From assembly GCF_008042125.1 (NCBI RefSeq), contig NZ_RDBI01000054.1, positions 232,662 through 276,885 of the forward strand: a stretch of 44,224 nucleotides of DNA, in the 5' to 3' direction. The DNA comes from Streptomyces sp. MS191 (GTDB lineage Bacteria > Actinomycetota > Actinomycetes > Streptomycetales > Streptomycetaceae). The position numbers and the translations under genes were made by a program. Below, one piece after another: positions 33,553 through 42,339 of this stretch. The notes below the pieces were generated by a model. It was not told where the DNA came from and did no database searches. It was given only the letters and a program-made list of their open reading frames with translations. How positions within the stretch are numbered: position 1 is the stretch's first letter; each line of letters opens with the position of its first letter.

Positions 33553-34185
33553 ATGTCTGACAACAGCGACCAGCCGCAGGGCGGGTACGACCCGGCGGAC
33601 CCGTGGGCTCCGCCGAACCGCGACGGTGTGGAACTGAGCAAGCCGTCGCCCTCGCCTGCGACACCGCCGGTGCCGCAGGTGCACGACCAGCCGACGATGA
33701 CGTCGATGCCGACCGGGGAGGTGCCGCCGCCTCCGGTCGCTCCGGGCGGCTACGGCTACCCCACGGCGCCGACCCCGCCGGTGGCCCCGGCCTCGTCCGG
33801 GTACGGATACCCCGGCTACCCCTCCTACGGCGGCGGGGGCTACGCCGGCCAGCCGGGCTGGCAGCAGCAGCCGTCGAACGGCATGGGCACGGCCTCGATG
33901 GTGCTCGGCATCATCGCGACCGCGGGCTTCTGCCTGTACGGCCTGGGGGCGATCCTCGGCATCCTGGCGCTGATCTTCGGCGTCATCGGCCTCAAGAAGG
34001 CGGGCCGGGGCGAGGCGACGAACCGGGGGATGGCCATCGCGGGCATCGTGCTCGGCGCGATCGGCACGCTCGTCAGCGCCGTGTTCCTCGGCTTCATCAT
34101 CTGGGCGATAGCCCAGGACTCCTCGTCCTTCGACGACGAGGACGACCCGTTCGCGACGCACCTGGTCGTGGAGACGCGCCGGTAG
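33553..34185 (+). CDS. DUF4190-domain membrane protein with Pro/Tyr/Gly-rich N-terminus
   Basis: A 210-residue protein. The first 110 residues are disordered and rich in Pro, Gly and Tyr (GGYGYPTAPTPP, GYGYPGYPSYGGGGYAG), possibly able to self-associate. Two membrane helices follow (ASMVLGIIATAGFCLYGLGAILGILALIFG and MAIAGIVLGAIGTLVSAVFLGFIIW), linked by GLKKAGRGEATNRG, the DUF4190 pattern. The last 20 residues are acidic. Function is unknown; actinobacteria carry many such proteins. A strong convergent terminator follows. Confidence 0.85.
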   Translation: MSDNSDQPQGGYDPADPWAPPNRDGVELSKPSPSPATPPVPQVHDQPTMTSMPTGEVPPPPVAPGGYGYPTAPTPPVAPASSGYGYPGYPSYGGGGYAGQPGWQQQPSNGMGTASMVLGIIATAGFCLYGLGAILGILALIFGVIGLKKAGRGEATNRGMAIAGIVLGAIGTLVSAVFLGFIIWAIAQDSSSFDDEDDPFATHLVVETRR

Positions 34186-34213
34186 GGCGTGTCCCGGGCG
34201 AGTCCGGAACGAG

Positions 34214-34240
34214 GGGCGCGTGATCACCGATCACGCGCCC
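34214..34240. terminator. Bidirectional terminator between DUF4190 and NADAR genes
   Basis: GGGCGCGTGATC (34214-34225) and GATCACGCGCCC (34229-34240) form a perfect 12-bp stem with an ACC loop in the gap between two convergent genes. Confidence 0.85.
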
Positions 34241-34288
34241 TCGGCATGTGCGGCGGCCCCCGTCACGGCCGCGTCCGCACGGTCCCGG

Positions 34289-34840
34289 TCACGCCCCCGT
34301 GCGCAGGCGCTCCCGGGCCTCCATCAGGGCGAAGCCCAGCAGGTTCAGGCCGCGCCAGCGGGCCGGGTCCTTGGCCCGGGCGTCGTCCGCCGCCAGGCCG
34401 ATGCCCCAGATGCGGTCCAGCGGGCTCGCCTCCACCAGGACCCGGCCGCCCGTGCCGAGGAGGTATCCGCGCAGCGCCTCGTCCGACGAGAACTTGTGGA
34501 CGCTGCCCGCCACCACGATCCCGAAGCGCTCCCGCTCCCAGACCGCGTTGTCGAAGCCGCGCACCAGCCGCCCCGCGTTCTTCGCCTGCGCGGGCGTCGC
34601 GGCGTCCAGCGCCGCCCGCTCGGCCTCCGCGTCCCCGAAGAGCCGCGCCTTCGACGCCATCATCCAGTGCTCCGCCGTCGCGTACCGCACGCCCTCGACT
34701 TCGAAGGGTGACGGCCACCACTGGCTCAGACAGCTCGCCGAGAGCCTGCCGTCCGGCATCGGCCGGTGCCCCCAGAAGAGCAGCCACTTCACGCGTTCAC
34801 CCCGGCTGACCTGCTCCGTCAGCTGTTCCAGATTCCCCAT
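34289..34840 (-). CDS. NADAR-family (YbiA-like) protein
   Basis: A 183-residue member of the NADAR family. The N-terminal WLLFWGH, the CLSQWWPSPFEVEGVRYATAEHWMMASKARLFGD block (quoted in part) and NLLGFALMEARERL are family marks. YbiA homologues are N-glycosidases that remove damaged riboflavin intermediates, and some NADAR proteins reverse ADP-ribosylation of DNA guanine. ATG 34840 is chosen because MGNLEQL begins typical homologues; GTG 34870 lacks support. No toxin partner (DarT-like) is adjacent, so a riboflavin-repair role is more likely than antitoxin. Confidence 0.85.
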   Translation of the reverse strand: MGNLEQLTEQVSRGERVKWLLFWGHRPMPDGRLSASCLSQWWPSPFEVEGVRYATAEHWMMASKARLFGDAEAERAALDAATPAQAKNAGRLVRGFDNAVWERERFGIVVAGSVHKFSSDEALRGYLLGTGGRVLVEASPLDRIWGIGLAADDARAKDPARWRGLNLLGFALMEARERLRTGA

Positions 34841-34912
34841 GCACGCGAGTCTGACAGCCGCCACGGACACTCCGTACGCTGAAGTGACCGACCCCTCGAC
34901 ACTTGGTCGACC

Positions 34913-34965
34913 GATTCCGTCGCGTAACCAAAAGGCAACAACGGAATCACTTGTTGGACGGTTAT
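34913..34965. promoter_or_regulatory. Overlapping inverted repeats upstream of aldehyde dehydrogenase 2
   Basis: An AT-rich leader contains GATTCCGT (34913-34920) with ACGGAATC (34941-34948), and nearly concentric pairs CAACAA (34936-34941) with TTGTTG (34951-34956) and TAACC (34925-34929) with GGTTA (34960-34964). Overlapping dyads of this sort fit a repressor operator over the promoter of the uptake operon. Confidence 0.5.
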
Positions 34966-35015
34966 CCCTCTGTCAGGATCGGCACTCAATTCGAGCTGGA
35001 ACAACGGAGAGCGTC

Positions 35016-36530
35016 ATGGGCAACCGCTTCCAGGCAACGGACCGCTTCGCGGACGGCGCGCAGTACATCGGCGGGCGTCTGCGACCCGGAACCTCAGGTC
35101 AGGAGCACAGCGTCGTCGACCCGGCGACGGGCGAGCGCGTGCTCACCTACGAACTCGCGTCCACCGCGGACGTGGACGCCGCCGTGGCCGCCGCGCGGGA
35201 CGCCTTCCCCGGCTGGTCCGGGGCGACCCCGGGCGAGCGCTCGGACGCCCTGCACCGGTTCGCCGGCGTCCTGGCCGAGCAGGCCGACGACCTCGCCCGC
35301 GCCGAGTCGCTCCAGTGCGGCAAGCCCGTCAAGCTCACCACCGAGTTCGACGTCCCCGGCACCGTCGACAACACGGCCTTCTTCGCGGGGGCGGCCCGCC
35401 ACCTCCAGGGCCAGTCGGCCGGCGAGTACAGCGGCGACCACACCTCGTACGTACGGCGTGAGGCGATCGGCGTCGTCGGATCCATCGCCCCCTGGAACTA
35501 CCCGCTCCAGATGGCCGCCTGGAAGGTCCTGCCGGCCATCGCCGCCGGCAACACGATCGTCCTCAAGCCGGCCGAACTCACCCCCCTGACCTCGCTGATG
35601 TTCGCCCAGGCGGCCACCGAGGCCGGGATCCCCGACGGCGTCGTCAACATCGTCACCGGCGCCGGCCGCACCACCGGCGAGCACCTCGTCGGCCACCCCG
35701 ACGTGGCCATGACCTCGTTCACCGGCTCCACCCCGGTCGGCCGGCGCGTGGCCGAGATCGCCACGGCCACCGTCAAGCGCCTCCACCTCGAACTCGGGGG
35801 CAAGGCGCCCTTCGTGGTCTTCGACGACGCCGACCTGGAGGCCGCCGCCCACGGCGCCGTCGCCGCCTCGCTCATCAACAGCGGCCAGGACTGCACCGCC
35901 GCCACCCGCGCCTACGTCCAGCGTCCGCTGTTCGACGCCTTCGTCGCGCGCGTCGCCGAGCTGATGGAGACCGTCCGGCTCGGCGACCCCTTCGACCCCG
36001 CCACCGACCTCGGCCCGCTGGTCAGCCACGTCCACCGCGACCGCGTCGCCGCGTTCGTCGACCGCGCCCGCGGCTACGCCACCGTCGTCACCGGCGGCGA
36101 AGCGCCGGGCGGTGACCTCAAGGACGGCGCGTACTATCGTCCGACCCTGATCACCGGCGCCGCGCAGGACAGCGAGGTCGTGCAGTCGGAGATCTTCGGC
36201 CCGGTCCTGGTGGCCCTGCCCTTCGACGGCGACGACGAGGGCCTCCGGCTCGCCAACGACACCCCGTACGGCCTCGCCGCCTCCGCCTGGAGCCGCGACG
36301 TCTTCCGGGCGAACCGCGCCACCCGCGAGCTCAGGGCGGGCTGCGTGTGGATCAACGACCACATCCCGATCATCAGCGAGATGCCGCACGGCGGCTACAA
36401 GGCCTCCGGGTTCGGAAAGGACATGTCGTCGTACTCCTTCGAGGAGTACACGCAGGTCAAGCACGTGATGTACGACAACACGGCGGTCGCCGCGAAGGAC
36501 TGGCACCGCACGATCTTCGGGGACCGATAG
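35016..36530 (+). CDS. Aldehyde dehydrogenase 2, head of the polyamine uptake operon
   Basis: A 504-residue ALDH related to, but distinct from, the first one in this window. APWNYPLQMAAWKVLPA binds cofactor, HLELGGKAPF carries E259, and LINSGQDCTAATR the catalytic C293. The end, SEMPHGGYKASGFGKDMSSYSFEEYTQVKHVM, is the aminobutanal or gamma-glutamyl-aminobutanal dehydrogenase pattern. It starts at ATG 35016 after an AT-rich leader with nested inverted repeats and precedes potD by 50 bases. With the PuuB-like oxidase at the operon end, a gamma-glutamyl-gamma-aminobutyraldehyde role (PuuC) is plausible. Confidence 0.88.
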   Translation: MGNRFQATDRFADGAQYIGGRLRPGTSGQEHSVVDPATGERVLTYELASTADVDAAVAAARDAFPGWSGATPGERSDALHRFAGVLAEQADDLARAESLQCGKPVKLTTEFDVPGTVDNTAFFAGAARHLQGQSAGEYSGDHTSYVRREAIGVVGSIAPWNYPLQMAAWKVLPAIAAGNTIVLKPAELTPLTSLMFAQAATEAGIPDGVVNIVTGAGRTTGEHLVGHPDVAMTSFTGSTPVGRRVAEIATATVKRLHLELGGKAPFVVFDDADLEAAAHGAVAASLINSGQDCTAATRAYVQRPLFDAFVARVAELMETVRLGDPFDPATDLGPLVSHVHRDRVAAFVDRARGYATVVTGGEAPGGDLKDGAYYRPTLITGAAQDSEVVQSEIFGPVLVALPFDGDDEGLRLANDTPYGLAASAWSRDVFRANRATRELRAGCVWINDHIPIISEMPHGGYKASGFGKDMSSYSFEEYTQVKHVMYDNTAVAAKDWHRTIFGDR

Positions 36531-36580
36531 CAGCCCGTCGCCCGACCAGCGGCGAACACCATCCCGAAAGGGCACAGCGC

Positions 36581-37828
36581 ATGGAGCAGTACGAGCCCGA
36601 CAGCCTGTCCGCGGCGCAGCTGGCCGCGATGCGGCGCAGCCTCACCAGCGGCCGGGGCGCCCTCAGCCGCCGTTCGATGCTGCGCGCCGGCGGTGTCGGT
36701 GCGCTCACCATCGGCTCACTGGCCGGTCTGAGCGCCTGCGGCATCCCGCCGGCGAAGCGGGAGGGCCAGGGGCCCGCCTCCACGGACTTCTCGGCCAAGG
36801 AGAGGCAGGTCGCCTTCTCCAACTGGACCGAGTACATGGACGTCAGCGAGGACGAGAAGTCCCGTCCGACCCTGGAGGCCTTCGCCAAGCGCACCGGGAT
36901 CAAGGTCAAGTACACCGAGGACATCAACGACAACGTCGAGTTCTTCGGCAAGATCAAGCCGCAGCTCGCGGCGGGCCAGGACACCGGCCGTGACCTGATA
37001 TGCGTCACGGACTGGCTCGCGGCCCGGATCATCCGGCTCGGCTGGGCGCAGAAGCTGGACCCGGCCAACCTGCCCAACGCCTACGCGAACCTGTCCGCGC
37101 AGTTCCGGCGCCCCGACTGGGACCCGGGCCGCTCGTACTCGTACCCGTGGACCGGCATCTCCACGGTCATCGCGTACAACGCGAAGGCGACCGGCGGGAA
37201 GAAGGTCGACTCCGTCACCCAGCTGCTGGACGACCCGTCCCTCAAGGGCCGGGTCGGCTTCCTCACCGAGATGCGCGACTCGGTCGGCATGACCCTGCTC
37301 GACATGGGCAAGGACCCGGGCGCGTTCACCGACGCCGACTACGACGCGGCGATCGGGCGGCTCCAGAAGGGCGTCGACAAGAAGCAGATCCGCCGCTTCA
37401 CCGGCAACGACTACACCTCCGACCTGGACAAGGGCGACATCGCCGCCTGTCTCGCCTGGGCCGGCGACATCATCCAGCTGCAGGCCGACAACCCGGACAT
37501 CAAGTTCTCCATCCCGTCGGCCGGCTACATCACCTCCAGCGACAACCTGCTGGTCCCCGCCCAGTCGCGGCACAAGACCAACGCCGAGAAGCTCATCGAC
37601 TACTACTACGAGCTTCCGGTCGCCGCCCAACTGGCCGCCTACATCAACTACGTCTGCCCGGTCGACGGGGTGAAGGACGAGCTCGCCAAGATCGACCCGG
37701 AGCTCGCCGCCAACACGCTGATCCTCCCCGACAAGGCCATGGCCGCGAAGTCGCACGCCTTCCGCTCGCTCACCAGCGCGGAGGAGACGGCGTACGAAGA
37801 GAAGTTCGCCAAGCTCATCGGCGCCTGA
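36581..37828 (+). CDS. potD: Spermidine/putrescine-binding lipoprotein (PotD-like)
   Basis: A 415-residue ligand receptor for the importer. It has a long cytoplasmic lead (MEQYEPDSLSAAQLAAMRRS), then the twin-arginine signal LSRRSMLRAGG and the lipobox LSAC, so it is likely exported folded by Tat and lipidated. VAFSNWTEYMDV, YTEDINDNVEFFGKI and DIIQLQADNPDIKFSIP are PotD-family segments. It closely matches the orphan receptor at 26158-27318, sharing the long DIIQLQADNPDI-type motif. It sits in order ALDH2-potD-potA-potB-potC. Confidence 0.93.
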   Translation: MEQYEPDSLSAAQLAAMRRSLTSGRGALSRRSMLRAGGVGALTIGSLAGLSACGIPPAKREGQGPASTDFSAKERQVAFSNWTEYMDVSEDEKSRPTLEAFAKRTGIKVKYTEDINDNVEFFGKIKPQLAAGQDTGRDLICVTDWLAARIIRLGWAQKLDPANLPNAYANLSAQFRRPDWDPGRSYSYPWTGISTVIAYNAKATGGKKVDSVTQLLDDPSLKGRVGFLTEMRDSVGMTLLDMGKDPGAFTDADYDAAIGRLQKGVDKKQIRRFTGNDYTSDLDKGDIAACLAWAGDIIQLQADNPDIKFSIPSAGYITSSDNLLVPAQSRHKTNAEKLIDYYYELPVAAQLAAYINYVCPVDGVKDELAKIDPELAANTLILPDKAMAAKSHAFRSLTSAEETAYEEKFAKLIGA

Positions 37829-37908
37829 GCACGGGCGCCGAGCCCGGCGCCCGTACCCGCAGGCCATGTACGCCGTCCACTCCTCACCACGACCTGGGAC
37901 CGCAACCC

Positions 37909-39060
37909 ATGACTGACACGAACACCGGCGGCGATGTCCGTCTCACCGGGATCAGCAAGACCTACGGCTCCTTCCACGCCGTCCGGCCGCTCGACCTGAC
38001 CGTCCCGCAGGGCTCGTTCTTCGCCCTCCTCGGCGCCTCCGGCTGCGGCAAGACCACCACCCTGCGGATGATCGCCGGCCTGGAGGACCCCACCACCGGC
38101 ACGGTCTTCCTCGGCGACAAGGACGTCACCGACCTGCCGCCGTACAAGCGGCCGGTCAACACCGTCTTCCAGTCCTACGCGCTCTTCCCGCACCTGGACA
38201 TCCAGGAGAACATCGCCTTCGGTCTGCGCCGGCGCGGCGTCAAGTCGGTGAAGAAGCAGGTCTCCGACATGCTCGACCTCGTCCAGCTCGGCGACAAGGC
38301 CCGGCACAAGCCGCACCAGCTGTCCGGCGGTCAGCAGCAGCGCGTCGCCGTGGCCCGCGCACTCATCAACCACCCGCAGGTGCTGCTCCTCGACGAGCCG
38401 CTCGGCGCCCTCGACCTCAAGCTGCGCCGCCAGATGCAGCTGGAGCTCAAGCGGATCCAGACCGAGGTCGGCATCACCTTCATCCACGTCACCCACGACC
38501 AGGAGGAGGCCATGACCATGGCCGACCAGGTCGCGGTGATGAACGGCGGCCTGGTCGAGCAGCTCGGCGCCCCCGCGGACCTGTACGAGAACCCGCGGAC
38601 CACGTTCGTCGCGAACTTCCTCGGCACCTCCAACCTGATCGAGGCCGAGGTCGCCGAGAGCGGCGGCGCGGACCTCGTCGTCACGGCGGGCGGGGGCAAG
38701 CTCCGGCTGCCCGCCGACCGCTGTTCCGCGACGGTCCGCACCGGCGGCAAGGTCCTCGTGGGCGTCCGCCCCGAGAAGATCTCGCTCGCCCACGCCGACG
38801 ACGCGGGGCGGATAGCCGACGGCCGCAACAAGGTCACCGGCCGGATCGTCGACTCCTCCTTCATCGGCGTCTCCACCCAGTACGTGGTGAACTCGCCGGC
38901 GGGCGCCGAACTCCAGGTCTACGAGCAGAACATCGAGCGCGACGCGCGCCTCGTCCCCGGGGCCGAGGTCGTCCTGCACTGGAACCCGGCGCACACCTTC
39001 GGGCTCGACGCCGATCAGGACATCGACGCGGGCGTGGAGACGGTGGAGGACGCCGGATGA
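37909..39060 (+). CDS. potA: Spermidine/putrescine ABC transporter ATPase
   Basis: A 383-residue ATPase: Walker A GASGCGKTT (residues 42-50), Q-loop in VFQSYALFPHL, signature LSGGQQQRVAVARAL, Walker B VLLLDEPLGALDLKLR and H-loop VTHDQEEAMTMAD. A C-terminal TOBE domain (VLVGVRPEKISL) follows. Sequence and neighbours agree on PotA. It begins 80 bases after potD; its stop overlaps the potB start (ATGA). Confidence 0.95.
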   Translation: MTDTNTGGDVRLTGISKTYGSFHAVRPLDLTVPQGSFFALLGASGCGKTTTLRMIAGLEDPTTGTVFLGDKDVTDLPPYKRPVNTVFQSYALFPHLDIQENIAFGLRRRGVKSVKKQVSDMLDLVQLGDKARHKPHQLSGGQQQRVAVARALINHPQVLLLDEPLGALDLKLRRQMQLELKRIQTEVGITFIHVTHDQEEAMTMADQVAVMNGGLVEQLGAPADLYENPRTTFVANFLGTSNLIEAEVAESGGADLVVTAGGGKLRLPADRCSATVRTGGKVLVGVRPEKISLAHADDAGRIADGRNKVTGRIVDSSFIGVSTQYVVNSPAGAELQVYEQNIERDARLVPGAEVVLHWNPAHTFGLDADQDIDAGVETVEDAG

Positions 39061-39992
39061 GCACGACGACCCTCACCAAGGAGGACGCGGCGCCGCCCGT
39101 GGCGGAGCTTCCGGTGCGCAAGGCCTCCACCCGCAAGCGGCTCGTCCCGTACTGGCTGCTGCTGCCCGGCATCGTCTGGCTGCTCGTCTTCTTCGCGCTG
39201 CCGATGGTCTACCAGGCGTCGACCTCGGTGCAGACCGGCTCGCTGGAGAAGGGCTTCGAGGTCACCTGGCACTTCCAGACCTACTGGGACGCCTTCCAGG
39301 AGTACTGGCCGCAGTTCGTCCGCTCCCTGCTCTACGCCGGCACGGCCACGCTGCTCTGCCTGCTCCTCGGCTACCCGCTGGCGTATCTGATCGCCTTCAA
39401 GGCCGGCCGCTGGCGGAACCTGCTGCTGGTCCTGGTGATCGCCCCGTTCTTCACCAGCTTCCTCATCCGCACGCTGGCCTGGAAGACGATCCTGGCCGAC
39501 GACAGCATCGTGGTCGACGCGCTGAACGCCCTGCACGTCCTGGACGTGACCAGCTGGCTCGGCTGGACCGAGGGCGACCGGGTCCTCGCCACCCCGATGG
39601 CGGTCGTCTGCGGTCTGACGTACAACTTCCTGCCGTTCATGATCCTGCCGCTCTACACCTCGCTGGAGCGGATCGACGGCCGGCTCCACGAGGCCGCCCA
39701 GGACCTGTACGCCTCTCCCGCGACGACCTTCCGGAAGGTGACGTTCCCGCTCTCCACGCCGGGCGTCGTCTCGGGCACCCTGCTCACCTTCATCCCGGCG
39801 AGCGGCGACTACGTCAACGCCGAACTGCTGGGCTCCACCGACACCAAGATGGTGGGCAACGTCATCCAGTCGCAGTTCCTCCGGGTGCTCGACTACCCGA
39901 CGGCGGCCGCGCTGTCCTTCATCCTCATGGCGATCGTGCTGGTCATGGTCACCGTCTACATCCGCCGCGCCGGAACGGAGGATCTGGTCTGA
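39057..39992 (+). CDS. potB: Spermidine/putrescine ABC transporter permease 1
   Basis: A 311-residue permease with six helices; the first is YWLLLPGIVWLLVFFALPMVY. The coupling loop that docks PotA is HEAAQDLYASPATTFRKVTFP. It pairs with PotC to form the channel. ATG 39057 overlaps the potA stop, and its own stop overlaps the potC start (TGATG), giving equal subunit synthesis. The N-terminal 30 residues are basic and cytoplasmic. Confidence 0.94.
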   Translation: MSTTTLTKEDAAPPVAELPVRKASTRKRLVPYWLLLPGIVWLLVFFALPMVYQASTSVQTGSLEKGFEVTWHFQTYWDAFQEYWPQFVRSLLYAGTATLLCLLLGYPLAYLIAFKAGRWRNLLLVLVIAPFFTSFLIRTLAWKTILADDSIVVDALNALHVLDVTSWLGWTEGDRVLATPMAVVCGLTYNFLPFMILPLYTSLERIDGRLHEAAQDLYASPATTFRKVTFPLSTPGVVSGTLLTFIPASGDYVNAELLGSTDTKMVGNVIQSQFLRVLDYPTAAALSFILMAIVLVMVTVYIRRAGTEDLV

Positions 39993-40786
39993 TGCGCTGG
40001 ATACGACAGCACCTGGTCGTCATCGCGGGTCTGCTGACGCTCGCGTACATGATCCTGCCGAACATCGTCGTCATGGTGTTCTCGTTCAACAAGCCGAACG
40101 GGCGCTTCAACTACGCCTGGCAGAAGTTCTCGCTGGACGCCTGGAAGGACCCGTGCGGCGTCGCCGACATGTGCGGCTCGCTCTCCCTGTCGCTCCAGCT
40201 GGCCGCCTGGGCGACGCTGGGCGCCACCGTCCTCGGCACGATGATCGCCTTCGCGCTGGTCCGCTACCGCTTCCGGGCGCGCGGCGCGATCAACTCGCTG
40301 ATCTTCCTGCCGATGGCGATGCCCGAGGTCGTCATGGCCGCCTCGCTGCTCACGCTCTTCCTCAACATGGGCGCCGAGCTGGGCTTCTGGACGGTCCTGA
40401 TCGCCCACATCATGTTCTGCCTGTCCTTCGTCGTCACCGCCGTCAAGGCCCGCGTGATGTCGATGGACCCGCGCCTGGAGGAGGCCGCCCGCGACCTCTA
40501 CGCCGGCCCGGTGCAGACCTTCGTCCGGGTGACGCTGCCGATCGCCGCCCCCGGCATCGCGGCCGGCGCGCTGCTCGCCTTCGCGCTCTCGTTCGACGAC
40601 TTCATCATCACCAACTTCAACGCGGGCTCCACCGTCACGTTCCCCATGTTCGTCTGGGGTTCGGCGCAGCGCGGCACGCCCGTCCAGATCAACGTCATCG
40701 GCACGGCGATGTTCATCATTGCCGTACTGGTGGTGGTATCCGGTCAGATCGTCACGAACCGGCGCCGTAAAGCGGCAGCACAGTGA
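39992..40786 (+). CDS. potC: Spermidine/putrescine ABC transporter permease 2
   Basis: A 264-residue permease with six helices, starting QHLVVIAGLLTLAYMILPNIVVMVFSFN as in PotC. The docking loop is LEEAARDLYAGPVQTFVRVTLP, and FDDFIITNFNAG is the conserved C-terminal segment. It forms the heterodimer with PotB. The next gene starts 37 bases later with its own AAGGAG, so the FAD enzyme is in the same transcript. Confidence 0.94.
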   Translation: MRWIRQHLVVIAGLLTLAYMILPNIVVMVFSFNKPNGRFNYAWQKFSLDAWKDPCGVADMCGSLSLSLQLAAWATLGATVLGTMIAFALVRYRFRARGAINSLIFLPMAMPEVVMAASLLTLFLNMGAELGFWTVLIAHIMFCLSFVVTAVKARVMSMDPRLEEAARDLYAGPVQTFVRVTLPIAAPGIAAGALLAFALSFDDFIITNFNAGSTVTFPMFVWGSAQRGTPVQINVIGTAMFIIAVLVVVSGQIVTNRRRKAAAQ

Positions 40787-40823
40787 GCACGACCCCGAGC
40801 ACGCCCTGAAGGAGTTGGAAACC

Positions 40824-42242
40824 ATGGCCCCAGTCGCCATGCGTATCGCTGCACAATCTCTCTCGGACGCCCAGCCCGTCCCCTTCTGGCTGGAAGACCC
40901 CGGCAAGCCCGGCGCCCTCCCCGCCCTCACCGGCACGGAGAACTGCGACCTCCTGGTGGTCGGCGGCGGCTACAGCGGCCTGTGGACCGCGCTCCTCGCC
41001 AAGGAGCGGGAGCCGGAGCGGGACGTCGTCCTGATCGAGGGGCGCGAGGTGGGCTGGGCCGCCTCGGGTCGCAACGGCGGCTTCTGCGCCGCTTCCCTCA
41101 CCCACGGGTTCGGCAACGGGCTCGCCCGCTGGCCGGACGAGCTGGCCACGCTGGAGGGGCTCGGCGAGCGCAACCTCGACGCCATCGAGGAGGCGGTCGC
41201 CCGCTACTCCCTCGACTGCGACTTCGAGCGCACCGGCGAGATCGACGTCGCCACCGAGCCGCACCAGGTCGAGGAGCTCGCCGAGGTCCACGAGACGGCC
41301 CGCCGGCTCGGTCTGGGCGACGGACTGGAACTCCTCGACCGGGACGCGGTCCGCGCGGAGGTCGACTCCCCGACGTTCCTCGGCGGCCTCTGGGACCGCC
41401 GCGGAGTCGCCATGCTCAACCCGGCGAAGCTCGCCTGGGGGCTGAAGCGGGCGTGCCTGGAGCTGGGCGTACGGATCTTCGAGAACACGCCCGGCCTGGA
41501 ACTGGTCCCCGTCGGCGCCGGCATGGGCGTGCGCACCCCCTACGGCCGGATCGTCGCCCGCCGGGTCGCGCTGGGCACGAACGTCTTCCCGTCGCTGGTC
41601 AAGCGGGTCCGGCCCTACACCGTCCCGGTCTACGACTACGCCCTGACGACCGAGCCGCTCAGCCCCGGACAGCTCGCCTCCATCGGCTGGAAGAACCGCC
41701 AGGGGCTCGGGGACAGCGCCAACCAGTTCCACTACTTCCGCATCACCGCCGACAACCGGATCCTGTGGGGCGGCTACGACGCGGTCTACCCCTTCGGCGG
41801 GCGGATGAGCGCGGAGATGGACCACCGTCCCGAGACGTACCTCAAGCTCGCCGAGCACTTCTTCCAGTGCTTCCCGCAGCTGGAGGGGCTCCGCTTCAGC
41901 CACGCCTGGGGCGGCGCGATCGACACCTGCTCGCGCTTCTCGGCGTTCTTCGGCACCGCCCACCGCGGCAAGGTCGCCTACGCGGCCGGGTTCACCGGCC
42001 TCGGCGTCGGCGCGACGCGGTTCGGCGCCGACGTGATGCTCGACCTCCTCGCGGGGGAGCGCACGGAGCGGACGGAGCTGGAGATGGTGCGCTCCAAGCC
42101 GCTGCCGTTCCCGCCCGAGCCGATCGCCTGGGCGGGCATCGGCATCACCAAGTGGTCGCTGGCCCGCGCCGACGAGAACGGCGGCCGGCGCAACCTGTGG
42201 CTGAAGGCGATGGACCGCCTGGGACTCGGCTTCGACAGCTAG
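40824..42242 (+). CDS. FAD-dependent oxidoreductase, PuuB-like (gamma-glutamylputrescine oxidase family)
   Basis: A 472-residue flavoprotein of the DAO family. The FAD dinucleotide motif LLVVGGGYSGLWTALLAKE lies at residues 43-60, followed by GREVGWAASGRNGGFCAASLTHG, the flavin contact typical of PuuB and OrdL. The C-terminal FTGLGVGATRFGADVMLDLL closes the FAD site. ATG 40824 follows AAGGAG by nine bases. Being last in the polyamine uptake operon, it probably oxidises gamma-glutamyl-putrescine or a free diamine to the aldehyde used by ALDH2. No gamma-glutamylpolyamine synthetase (GlnA3/PuuA type) is in this window, so the first step must be coded elsewhere. Confidence 0.88.
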   Translation: MAPVAMRIAAQSLSDAQPVPFWLEDPGKPGALPALTGTENCDLLVVGGGYSGLWTALLAKEREPERDVVLIEGREVGWAASGRNGGFCAASLTHGFGNGLARWPDELATLEGLGERNLDAIEEAVARYSLDCDFERTGEIDVATEPHQVEELAEVHETARRLGLGDGLELLDRDAVRAEVDSPTFLGGLWDRRGVAMLNPAKLAWGLKRACLELGVRIFENTPGLELVPVGAGMGVRTPYGRIVARRVALGTNVFPSLVKRVRPYTVPVYDYALTTEPLSPGQLASIGWKNRQGLGDSANQFHYFRITADNRILWGGYDAVYPFGGRMSAEMDHRPETYLKLAEHFFQCFPQLEGLRFSHAWGGAIDTCSRFSAFFGTAHRGKVAYAAGFTGLGVGATRFGADVMLDLLAGERTERTELEMVRSKPLPFPPEPIAWAGIGITKWSLARADENGGRRNLWLKAMDRLGLGFDS

Positions 42243-42292
42243 GGGGCGTCCTGTCGGGCCCCGTCCGCCCGGACCGGGCCCGGGTTCCACCA

Positions 42293-42328
42293 CCCGAGGG
42301 GACACCGCGTGCGAGGTGTCCCCCCGGG
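42293..42328. terminator. Bidirectional terminator between FAD enzyme and MMPL genes
   Basis: CCCG, a mismatched A, then GGGGACACC (42293-42306) pair with GGTGTCCCC, a C, then CGGG (42315-42328) around an eight-base loop: 13 pairs with one mismatch, in a convergent gap. Confidence 0.8.
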
Positions 42329-42339
42329 TCCCGCCGGAG

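Noticed and set aside
34289-34840. NADAR gene as an antitoxin of a DNA ADP-ribosylation system
   Set aside because: No DarT-like toxin or other toxin gene lies beside it; the gene is isolated between convergent and divergent neighbours.
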